From Balneolaceae bacterium (lineage in GTDB: Bacteria; Bacteroidota; Rhodothermia; Balneolales; Balneolaceae): a DNA stretch of 8,261 bases. The notes below the pieces were generated by a model, which was not told the DNA's origin, made no database searches, and saw nothing but the letters and a program-made list of their open reading frames with translations. Every line of letters begins with the position of its first letter. Position 1 is the stretch's first letter. Below are positions 1 through 6,214 of the stretch, piece by piece. The DNA is taken from NCBI GenBank assembly GCA_021767245.1, contig JAASTO010000112.1, positions 1-8,261 on the forward strand. Reading direction: 5' to 3'. Position numbers and translations under genes: made by a program.

Positions 1-503
1 CTGTTTCCATATCTGTTGATCTCAGAGATCACCAAGGTAGTTGAAATGAAATCCTCAGAATCATAATTACCAACCCATACCGCATAATTTCCTGATTCAG
101 GGTCTTCTATGGTTACTTCTGCTCGGTAGGAGTTTTCCTCAACATCATCATTATAAATAAATTCACCAGAAGGAGAAAAGATCAGTAATATCGGATCGGT
201 TTCATCGGTTTTACCTACCACTTTAAAGTTAAGTTCACCATCAGATTCCGTGTATTTGAATTGAAGATCAGGTGCCGAACTGATGAAACCTTCATAATCG
301 CTGTTCATGCCGGATAGATCGAATGTGCCCCCTGCCATAATATCCTGAGTTATAACGGTAGAGGTTTGATCAAACTCTTTAAGCCCGTAATGTGGATCTC
401 CTAAAACATTGGGCAAAGTTTGGGCATAAAGAAAACCGGGTGAAAGTGATAACAAAGCCAGAGAAAGGATCACAGCTTTAGCCTTAAGGCAGGGTCTGTT
501 CAT
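1..503 (-). CDS. Secreted protein with PPC-like beta-sandwich domain (3' end outside window)
   Basis: The minus strand is open from an ATG at 503 to the left edge, giving 167 residues with no stop; the C-terminus lies outside the window. Residues 1-28 form a signal peptide: a short basic start (MNRPCLKAK), a hydrophobic core (VILSLALLSLSPGFL) and a probable cleavage near YA/Q at 27-28, so the product should be exported. The mature part is rich in Asp, Gly, Ser and Tyr. It contains DPILLIFSPSGEFIYNDD followed by a GNYAVWVGNYD segment. This resembles the bacterial pre-peptidase C-terminal (PPC) beta-sandwich, which often decorates secreted enzymes. I infer the fold from the pattern alone. No catalytic domain is visible, and the missing C-terminus could hold another domain, a second repeat or a sorting signal. 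The gene is divergent from the MFS gene, sharing a 119-bp spacer in which I found no convincing promoter or ribosome binding site. The reading frame is secure; the function is unknown. Confidence 0.75.
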   Translation of the reverse strand, partial: MNRPCLKAKAVILSLALLSLSPGFLYAQTLPNVLGDPHYGLKEFDQTSTVITQDIMAGGTFDLSGMNSDYEGFISSAPDLQFKYTESDGELNFKVVGKTDETDPILLIFSPSGEFIYNDDVEENSYRAEVTIEDPESGNYAVWVGNYDSEDFISTTLVISEINRYGN

Positions 504-622
504 ATATGTATCATTATTTTGAAAAATGAATGTAGTTAAAAAAGGATTAATAAATAGTAAGTGAATTTTGCTTTTCCAATTTCAGGGGCGATATTCGGGC
601 TCATATTCCTCTAAATGAACCA

Positions 623-1915
623 ATGACGAAACCCGATTCTACTAAAGGACTCTTTGCATGGGCCATGTACGACTGGGCCAATTCCGCCTATTTCGTGATG
701 ATCCAAACCTTTGTGTTTGCGGCCTATTTTGCGCAATCCATAGCTGAAAATGAAACAACCGGAACCGCCCTTTGGGGGAATATGATCGGACTGGCGGGTT
801 TTGTGATAGCGCTGACAGCTCCATTACTGGGTTCCATTGCGGATGAGGGTGGGCGTCGTAAACCGTGGATAGGCTTTTTTACGCTGATCTGTATTTTTGG
901 CTGCGGAATGCTTTGGTTTGCCGAACCCGGTACCGATTTCATCTGGTTTGCGTTAGTCATGGCTTTTATTGCCACCGTTGGAGCGGAACTCTCATTTATC
1001 TTTTACAACGCGATGCTGCCTGATCTGACGACCAGCCTTAATATTGGGAAGTGGTCAGGCTGGGGGTGGGCCATGGGTTATGCGGGCGGATTATTTTGCC
1101 TGATCATCTCTTATTTTGGATTTGTTGAGAACGGGGTGGAGCTTTTTGGACTGAATGAAGGATCTCTTCAAAATGTAAGGATTACTTTTTTGTTTACAGC
1201 GGTGTGGTATGCCTTGTTCAGCCTGCCTTTGTTCTTAAAAACTCCGGATACTCCCTCAAAAAACAAAACCATCAAACAGGCTCTTACTGACGGTAAGCGA
1301 GAGCTGAAAAACGGGCTGGTGATGTTAAAGGATGAGCCGAACATCTGGAAATTTCTGCTTGCAAGGATTTTCTATAATGATGGACTTGCCACCATCTTTG
1401 CGATGGGTGGAGTGTATGCTGCCGGGACCTTTAATTTTGATACCGGTCAGATATTCATGTTTGGAATCGCTCTCAATGTCACAGCAGGATTAGGGGCATT
1501 TGTGTTTGCATGGCTGGATGATATCAGCGGAAGCAAGAAAACCATTGTAATGGTTTTAACAGGATTGATCATACCGGTAGTGGCGGTACTTTTTGTGGAA
1601 TCCGAAACCTGGTTCTGGATCTGGGGTTTGCTGCTTGGCATCTTTGTGGGACCGGTACAGGCATCCAGCCGCACATTCATGGGAAGATTGGCGCCACAAG
1701 ATAAAAGAAATCAAATGTTTGGACTGTTTGCATTATCCGGAAAAGTGACGACATTTGCCGGGCCAATCATGGTAGGTTGGATCACCCTGATCATGAACAG
1801 TCAGCGTTGGGGTATGAGTGCCATATTACTGCTGTTGGTGATAGGACTCATTCTTATGTTTAGTGTTGAAGAAATTCAGGGAACAAAACATGAGAAAGTC
1901 CCTCAAAGATTATAA
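623..1915 (+). CDS. MFS transporter, UMF1 / Atg22-like family
   Basis: This is a 430-residue polytopic membrane protein with about twelve hydrophobic segments, split by a basic cytoplasmic loop near residues 207-235, the usual layout of the major facilitator superfamily. The N-terminal WAMYDWANSAYF (13-24) is the hallmark of the UMF1 (Atg22-like) family. Other family features are an MFS motif-A-like loop GSIADEGGRRKP (70-81), the YNDGLATIFAMGGVYA segment (251-266) and GPVQASSRTFMGRLAP (343-358). Length is normal and nothing looks truncated. Yeast Atg22 effluxes amino acids from the vacuole. The substrate of most bacterial members is not established, so a small-molecule exporter or importer of the inner membrane is as far as I can go. 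The start at 623 is chosen because the ATG at 615 is out of frame and meets a stop at once; no Shine-Dalgarno is seen. The gene is divergent from the secreted-protein gene and followed by 142 bp before the histone-like gene, so it is probably transcribed alone. Confidence 0.9.
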   Translation: MTKPDSTKGLFAWAMYDWANSAYFVMIQTFVFAAYFAQSIAENETTGTALWGNMIGLAGFVIALTAPLLGSIADEGGRRKPWIGFFTLICIFGCGMLWFAEPGTDFIWFALVMAFIATVGAELSFIFYNAMLPDLTTSLNIGKWSGWGWAMGYAGGLFCLIISYFGFVENGVELFGLNEGSLQNVRITFLFTAVWYALFSLPLFLKTPDTPSKNKTIKQALTDGKRELKNGLVMLKDEPNIWKFLLARIFYNDGLATIFAMGGVYAAGTFNFDTGQIFMFGIALNVTAGLGAFVFAWLDDISGSKKTIVMVLTGLIIPVVAVLFVESETWFWIWGLLLGIFVGPVQASSRTFMGRLAPQDKRNQMFGLFALSGKVTTFAGPIMVGWITLIMNSQRWGMSAILLLLVIGLILMFSVEEIQGTKHEKVPQRL

Positions 1916-2043
1916 CAAAGAAAAAAATGTATTTATCTACTTATTTATTAAATTAACGCAGAATTTAATGCTGTTTAAGTACAGTACATTTTAGTAGCGG
2001 GTGTTTTTCGTTGAGATAAATGCTCTTAACCGAAATATAATTT

Positions 2044-2050
2044 AAAGGAG
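2044..2050 (+). promoter_or_regulatory. Strong Shine-Dalgarno for the histone-like gene
   Basis: AAAGGAG lies seven bases before the ATG at 2058, which is ideal spacing. It favours that ATG over the in-frame one at 2067. It is the only clear Shine-Dalgarno in the window; the other genes lack one or, in the case of the second PH gene, have one placed poorly. This suggests the small protein is made at a high level. Confidence 0.75.
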
Positions 2051-2057
2051 TACACAT

Positions 2058-2234
2058 ATGAGTAGAATGGACGACATCAACAACGTAGTTGAAGAATTAC
2101 AAGTTGACATGCAGAAGTTTTATGAGAAAGGAAACAAAGCAGCCGGAACCCGGGCTCGTAAGCATCTGATGACTCTTAAAAACATGGCCCACGAAATTCG
2201 TCAGGAAATTCAGGCTAAGAAAAACGAAATGTAA
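2058..2234 (+). CDS. Small histone H1-like (Hc1-type) nucleoid protein
   Basis: This short gene encodes 58 residues, starting MSRMDDINNVVEELQ and ending IQAKKNEM. The central block KGNKAAGTRARKHLMTLK (24-41) is the signature of the bacterial histone H1-like (Hc1) family common in Bacteroidota, where proteins of about 55-60 residues with a GNKAAGxRARK core are typical. Family knowledge points to a DNA-binding or nucleoid-organising role, although small Bacteroidota members are little studied experimentally. The sequence is predicted almost wholly alpha-helical, as two amphipathic helices joined at the GNKAAG turn. It has 11 Lys/Arg against 9 Asp/Glu and no Lys/Ala-rich tail like that of chlamydial HctA, so it is only mildly basic. 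An ideal Shine-Dalgarno precedes it and an intrinsic terminator follows 23 bp after its stop, so it looks like a strongly expressed single-gene unit. Codon use fits the neighbours. The family call is confident; the cellular role is inferred. Confidence 0.85.
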   Translation: MSRMDDINNVVEELQVDMQKFYEKGNKAAGTRARKHLMTLKNMAHEIRQEIQAKKNEM

Positions 2235-2257
2235 TATTCTACAATTGCGTAGTTTAT

Positions 2258-2286
2258 AAAAAAGCCACCATTGTGTGGCTTTTTTT
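2258..2286 (+). terminator. Rho-independent terminator after the histone-like gene
   Basis: The stem GCCAC (2264-2268) pairs with GTGGC (2275-2279) around a six-base loop, followed by seven T (2280-2286). The stem is flanked on the left by six A (2258-2263), so the A/T arms can extend it and the element could also work on the minus strand. It separates the histone-like gene from the PH-domain pair. Confidence 0.87.
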
Positions 2287-2350
2287 ATGCTGTTAATTTT
2301 TTTAATAGCACTTAGTTTCTACCTTTAGAAAAAACCTGAAATATTGGCCT

Positions 2351-2860
2351 ATGCAGACAGAACCCTCCCAGAGAATCCACAAAAACGCGACCAAAGCATG
2401 GACTGTCAATGCACTTATCGTTGGGTTGGTATGGTTTATCCCGTTAGTGATTTTTGTAGTTCTTTCTATTGGCGGTACCGTTAATACGGAAGTAAAATGG
2501 TATCAGGGGATCGACTGGTTCGTGTTTTCGCTACTTTTCTTTGGTGCTTTATTTATGTACCTGCTGATAGGATTGGTATATCCAAAATTACGTTGGCAAC
2601 GATGGAAATATGATGTATCGGAGAGAGAGATCGACCTGCTAAGAGGGATCATAATCAAAAAGCGTACATTGGTCCCGATCAATCGTGTTCAGCACGTGGA
2701 TACACGGCAAGGACCTGTGTACAGGAAGTTCGGCTTATCATCCGTAACCATATCCACGGCAGCAACGACGCACGAGATCCCCGCTCTTGATGATGAAACG
2801 GCCAACGAATTGCGAAATACCATCTCAACTCTGGTGAGAAAAGTGAAGGGTGATGTCTGA
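2351..2860 (+). CDS. PH domain-containing membrane protein (YdbS-like, one bPH2 domain)
   Basis: This 169-residue protein has two membrane segments near residues 20-44 and 53-77, then a cytoplasmic bacterial PH domain (bPH2, the DUF304 group) at about 85-162. Diagnostic features are YDVSEREIDLLRGII, then VPINRVQHVDTRQGPVYRKFGLSSVTISTA: the Ile-Asn-Arg-Val-Gln strand and the Arg-x-Phe-Gly-Leu turn found in nearly every bPH2 domain. It matches Bacillus YdbS in size and layout. The following gene is the matching three-domain YdbT-like partner and overlaps it by eight bases, so the two are very likely co-translated and probably form a complex in the membrane. In Bacillus, ydbST is linked to resistance to some bacteriocins or antimicrobial peptides. 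That is background on the family, not something this sequence shows. No Shine-Dalgarno is visible before the ATG, which lies 64 bp after the upstream terminator, so the promoter must sit in that short spacer. Confidence 0.88.
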   Translation: MQTEPSQRIHKNATKAWTVNALIVGLVWFIPLVIFVVLSIGGTVNTEVKWYQGIDWFVFSLLFFGALFMYLLIGLVYPKLRWQRWKYDVSEREIDLLRGIIIKKRTLVPINRVQHVDTRQGPVYRKFGLSSVTISTAATTHEIPALDDETANELRNTISTLVRKVKGDV

Positions 2861-4352
2861 TTTCAAGAAACAACATCCGGTAGCCGCCGTCTCTCAGGTC
2901 TTTGAAACCATTAAACAGAATTTTGTTACGCTTATCATTCTGTTTTTCATAGGCACGTCCAACACTGAAGGGTACTTTTTATATTTTCTGGCTGCCGGTA
3001 TTGGCTTATCCCTGTTTGCAGGGGTATTCGGCTGGTGGGTTTTCCGGTATAGGGTAAAGGATGATGAACTACAGATCCGGAAAGGGGTATTTGTTAAAAA
3101 TAACATCTACATGTCAAAAGACAGAATTCAGGTAATAGACATTACTGAGGGTTTGATACAGCGACTGTTTGGCTTGGTTAAGGTGGAAATCAAAACGGCT
3201 GGAGGGGGAACCGAATCAGCTACGATCAGCGCGATCACCCGGGAGGAAGCAGAAGCACTTAGAACGGAATTACGGAAGAAAAATGGACAGGTTGCCACTG
3301 AAGCCGAAGATGGTTTAGCTGATGAGCAGGATGAAGAAGAAATTCTTGATACCTGGAAATTGCCAAACAAAGATCTGGTTTATGCAGCCTTTACCTCAGG
3401 AAATTTTGGTTTGATTGCCTCTATACTGGGTGCGGTATCCGGTCAGCTTAATGAAGTGATAAATGAAGAAACGATTGAGTATTTGTATGAAATACTACCG
3501 GGTTTCAACAATGTGACCATGATCATAACAGTGGTAGTGGCTATCATTGTGGTCTCATGGACACTATCCTTTCTTGGCGTAATCTTCAATTACTCGGATT
3601 TTCGCCTTCAAAAAACTAAGAAGGAGCTCATTATCACGAGTGGACTTATTGAAAGGAAGCATATCACAATACCCTTTGATAGAATACAGGCGGTACGATT
3701 TGTGGAAGGAGTGATCCGTCAGCCTTTTGGATACGGCATGGTTTATGTGGAAAGTGCCGGGTTCAATCAGACTCAAAAAGGCCGTTCTATTGTGATCGCT
3801 CCTTATTTGGCAGCAGATGCATTCAGCACATTTTTGAGTGATTTTCTCCCGGAATATCAGGAGCCGGAGTATGAGATCACTCCAAAACCCAAAGTTAAGT
3901 TTCGCTATATCAGGCGGCCCGCTTATTTGATACTTTTAGCTTTGCCGATCGTGTGGTTTTTGTTGGATTATGGATGGTTGCTTGGTTTGATGTTACCGGT
4001 AATGGGCTTTTTGGGTTGGCTGCGTTACAGAGATGCCGCTATTGGCATTAACGAAGAATACATCCGTTCGAGGTTCAGAAATATTTCAAGGACCACTGCG
4101 ATCTCTAAACGGATCCGCGTGCAGAATGTGGAACTCTCCCAGAATCCGTTTCAAAAGAGGAAGCAGGTGTATAGTCTGTCCACAACGGTGGCATCAGGTG
4201 CGGGAGGTATGAACTTTGAGGTTGATGACCTTAACCAAAATGACTGTTTGCTAGTTTATAATTGGGTTGCCGGCAATGAGCATGTGACAAAACCGGATGA
4301 TGCAGTGGAAGAGGTGACCAATTCCGATCAGACAGAATCACGCTTTTATTAA
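2853..4352 (+). CDS. PH domain-containing membrane protein (YdbT-like, three bPH2 domains)
   Basis: This 499-residue protein (from the ATG at 2853) is built from three repeats of a membrane hairpin followed by a bPH2 domain. Hydrophobic pairs lie near 23-65, 177-245 and 356-390. The PH cores follow each: DRIQVIDITEGLIQRLFGL (90-108), DRIQAVRFVEGVIRQPFGY (276-294) and a diverged third copy with RIRVQNVELSQNPFQKRK (420-437). An acidic linker rich in Glu and Asp (150-165) separates the first PH domain from the second membrane pair. This is the YdbT architecture, and the gene overlaps the one-domain YdbS-like gene by eight bases, the usual pairing. The role is unknown; a membrane-stress or antimicrobial-peptide-protection function is known only from Bacillus. 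An in-frame GTG at 2850 is an alternative start. I prefer the ATG because the GAAGGG at 2845-2850 would include that GTG, though it is also rather close to the ATG. The stop overlaps the stop of the convergent kinase gene. Confidence 0.88.
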   Translation: MSDFKKQHPVAAVSQVFETIKQNFVTLIILFFIGTSNTEGYFLYFLAAGIGLSLFAGVFGWWVFRYRVKDDELQIRKGVFVKNNIYMSKDRIQVIDITEGLIQRLFGLVKVEIKTAGGGTESATISAITREEAEALRTELRKKNGQVATEAEDGLADEQDEEEILDTWKLPNKDLVYAAFTSGNFGLIASILGAVSGQLNEVINEETIEYLYEILPGFNNVTMIITVVVAIIVVSWTLSFLGVIFNYSDFRLQKTKKELIITSGLIERKHITIPFDRIQAVRFVEGVIRQPFGYGMVYVESAGFNQTQKGRSIVIAPYLAADAFSTFLSDFLPEYQEPEYEITPKPKVKFRYIRRPAYLILLALPIVWFLLDYGWLLGLMLPVMGFLGWLRYRDAAIGINEEYIRSRFRNISRTTAISKRIRVQNVELSQNPFQKRKQVYSLSTTVASGAGGMNFEVDDLNQNDCLLVYNWVAGNEHVTKPDDAVEEVTNSDQTESRFY

Positions 4353-6109
4353 ACCATTTCTTGTTTGAGATCAAAGGTGATCTTAAACCTGGTCCATTCA
4401 TCCTGACTGATTTCAAGCTGACCATCAATGCGCTTTACCAGTACTTCAATGAGTGTCATTCCCAAAGAGTCGGAATCATGGATGTCGAAGTTCTTATCCA
4501 TCTTATTGCCGTCACTTTCTATGGATAGTTCTATCTTATCATTTATCACATTTAACAGCACTTTTAAGGTACCTGAGTTCAGCCCGTTAAATGCATGTTT
4601 ATAGGCATTATTGATGAGTTCATTCAGTATCAATCCAATAGGAATGGCACTGTTGATATCTACGGTCAATGGAGTAAGATCCATTTGTATATCAATGTTT
4701 CTGTCATCAGACAGATAGGCTCGTTTAATTTCTTCAGTAATTTCCGCGATGTACGTACTCAGGTTGATATCTGAAAGGGTGGTAGACTCGTAAAGTTTTT
4801 CATGAACTTTTGCGATCGATTTGATTCTTGCCTGACTGGAAGTGAGCAAATTTTGTACGTCTTCACTAACCCCGTCTTTTTGCAGCTCAAGAAGACTGGA
4901 AATGATTGCGAGATTATTCTTTACCCTATGATGTATCTCTTTGAGCAAAATCTCTTTTTCCTTTAAAGATTCTTTTATAGTCCTTTCCTGTTCTTTTTGA
5001 GTCGAAATATCCCTTACGGCTCCAACAATTGCGGTGGCATTTCCCTGCTCATCATAAATTAAAGACCGTACATTACTAACCCATTTGTATTCACCGCTCT
5101 TGGTTTGGAGCCTGAACTGAGTTTCAGATAAGAAGTTCTTAGAACTAAGTTCATCATATTTCTTTATCTCTTTATTCATCCGTTGTATATCGTCAGGGTG
5201 AGTGATCGATAATACAAATGGTATACCTCCTTTAATATAAACCTGTTGTTCATATCCAAGCATATCGTAAACACCCGGGCTAACGAATTCATAGGATCGG
5301 GTTTTCAGGTTAAATTTGTAGAGGAAGTCTTTAGAGTTATCAAGAATATTCTTGAGCTGCTCCTCATTTTCTTTTATTAGCTTTGTATAGGTCTGAGTTG
5401 AGTGATAAAACCGTGCGGTGATCCAAACACCTATAAATATCAGAATAAGCCCAAGTGAGATGGTGCTCCATCGTAAGATTTCATTGATCAATCGAGCCAT
5501 GTTTCCCATAGCAAGAGAAAAACTGTACTCAAGATCCGTCAATTCATGATCCAGAGTTTCCAGGTCTTCCATCCAGCGTGTTTTCTGCATCAATGAAACA
5601 GAGTCTCTGTTTTGAATGACAGAATGGATATCTGCCGCGAAACTTCTTAATTCCGCAATTTTTTCATCACCCGCAGCCCACGTTTCAATGGCTTCATTCA
5701 CATGAGAGATACCCTGAAATCTTCGAAAAAGGTTAATCATGTCATCTATATCGTCAGGGTGGTTCTTACCGGTTATAAAACCTTCGTAGACAACATCATA
5801 ATCGAAATGTTCCTTCTGAAGTTCTTCACGACCGAGCCTGTCTCCCTCGATGACCCGAAGTACACTTTTAAAGTGTTCATATTTTGCAGAATCCTCGGTT
5901 ATAATATAATTACTGAGATGTAAGGCTGCTTCTTTTTGAGCCTTAGCCCAATAGCCCTCTCCGGCAACATAGGCACGAATCCCCGAAGAAGTGTTAATAG
6001 ATAAATTCACAACAAAAATAAGTAGTAGCGCACATAACATGCCGAATGCGACTACACCGAAGATCCTTCCATTACCGATCATTCGATCTTTTTCCTCACT
6101 TATGTTCAT
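4349..6109 (-). CDS. Membrane sensor histidine kinase (periplasmic helical sensor, PAS, HisKA_2, HATPase)
   Basis: This 586-residue orphan kinase has transmembrane segments at about 15-38 and 213-234 that bracket a 175-residue extracytoplasmic, mostly helical domain. That domain begins IRAYVAGEGYWAKAQKEA (44-61) and includes ITGKNHPDDIDDMINLFRRF (112-131). I recall very similar segments at the N-terminus of proteobacterial GGDEF/EAL proteins, so it looks like a mobile sensor module with unknown ligand. A PAS domain (about 248-372) ends in a PAC segment (EYKWVSNVRSLIYDEQGNA). The HisKA_2 dimerisation domain carries EIHHRVKNN (391-399), with probable phosphoacceptor His394. The ATPase domain has a clear N box (NELINNAYKHAF, 496-507) and a G2-like SDSLGMTL (546-553), but its G1 box reads ESDGNKMD instead of the usual DxGxG. 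No response regulator or receiver domain is in the window, so its partner is encoded elsewhere. It lies downstream of ettA on the same strand, behind a 105-bp spacer with a dyad. No Shine-Dalgarno is seen. Confidence 0.9.
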   Translation of the reverse strand: MNISEEKDRMIGNGRIFGVVAFGMLCALLLIFVVNLSINTSSGIRAYVAGEGYWAKAQKEAALHLSNYIITEDSAKYEHFKSVLRVIEGDRLGREELQKEHFDYDVVYEGFITGKNHPDDIDDMINLFRRFQGISHVNEAIETWAAGDEKIAELRSFAADIHSVIQNRDSVSLMQKTRWMEDLETLDHELTDLEYSFSLAMGNMARLINEILRWSTISLGLILIFIGVWITARFYHSTQTYTKLIKENEEQLKNILDNSKDFLYKFNLKTRSYEFVSPGVYDMLGYEQQVYIKGGIPFVLSITHPDDIQRMNKEIKKYDELSSKNFLSETQFRLQTKSGEYKWVSNVRSLIYDEQGNATAIVGAVRDISTQKEQERTIKESLKEKEILLKEIHHRVKNNLAIISSLLELQKDGVSEDVQNLLTSSQARIKSIAKVHEKLYESTTLSDINLSTYIAEITEEIKRAYLSDDRNIDIQMDLTPLTVDINSAIPIGLILNELINNAYKHAFNGLNSGTLKVLLNVINDKIELSIESDGNKMDKNFDIHDSDSLGMTLIEVLVKRIDGQLEISQDEWTRFKITFDLKQEMV

Positions 6110-6117
6110 GAATATCT

Positions 6118-6146
6118 TAGATATATGATATGAAATAAATTTTCAA
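6118..6146 (-). promoter_or_regulatory. Possible promoter for the sensor kinase gene
   Basis: On the minus strand, TTGAAA (6141-6146) is followed after 17 bp by TATCTA (6118-6123). If used, transcription would start two or three bases before the ATG, giving an almost leaderless mRNA. The -10 match is poor and this phylum often uses a different consensus, so this is only a candidate. The -35 box touches one arm of the dyad at 6145-6182. Confidence 0.25.
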
Positions 6147-6182
6147 CTACTATTTAACGAAATAAAAATCGCAATAGTAGTT
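6145..6182. repeat. Perfect 10+10 bp inverted repeat upstream of the kinase gene
   Basis: AACTACTATT at 6145-6154 is repeated in inverted form as AATAGTAGTT at 6173-6182, with 18 bp between. The arms are perfect and stop at both ends. No T run follows either arm, so it is a poor intrinsic terminator for the upstream ettA gene. Its place 36 to 73 bp before the kinase ATG, partly overlapping a candidate -35 box, suits an operator for a dimeric regulator. An mRNA hairpin is the alternative. Confidence 0.6.
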
Positions 6183-6214
6183 TATATAAAAGTGAATGTT
6201 ATTTGAGAATTAGA

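Noticed and set aside
568..600. Promoter for the MFS gene (TTG at 568, TATTCGGG at 592)
   Set aside because: The downstream box matches the expected element poorly; I could not support it.
1967..1990. Weak hairpin (AATGCTGT with ACAGtaCATT) after the MFS gene as a terminator
   Set aside because: The stem is short and bulged and no T run follows, so it is not convincing as a terminator.
2011..2041. TTGAGA and TATAAT as a sigma-70 promoter for the histone gene
   Set aside because: The spacing is 19 bp and the start of transcription would fall in the Shine-Dalgarno sequence, which would destroy its use.
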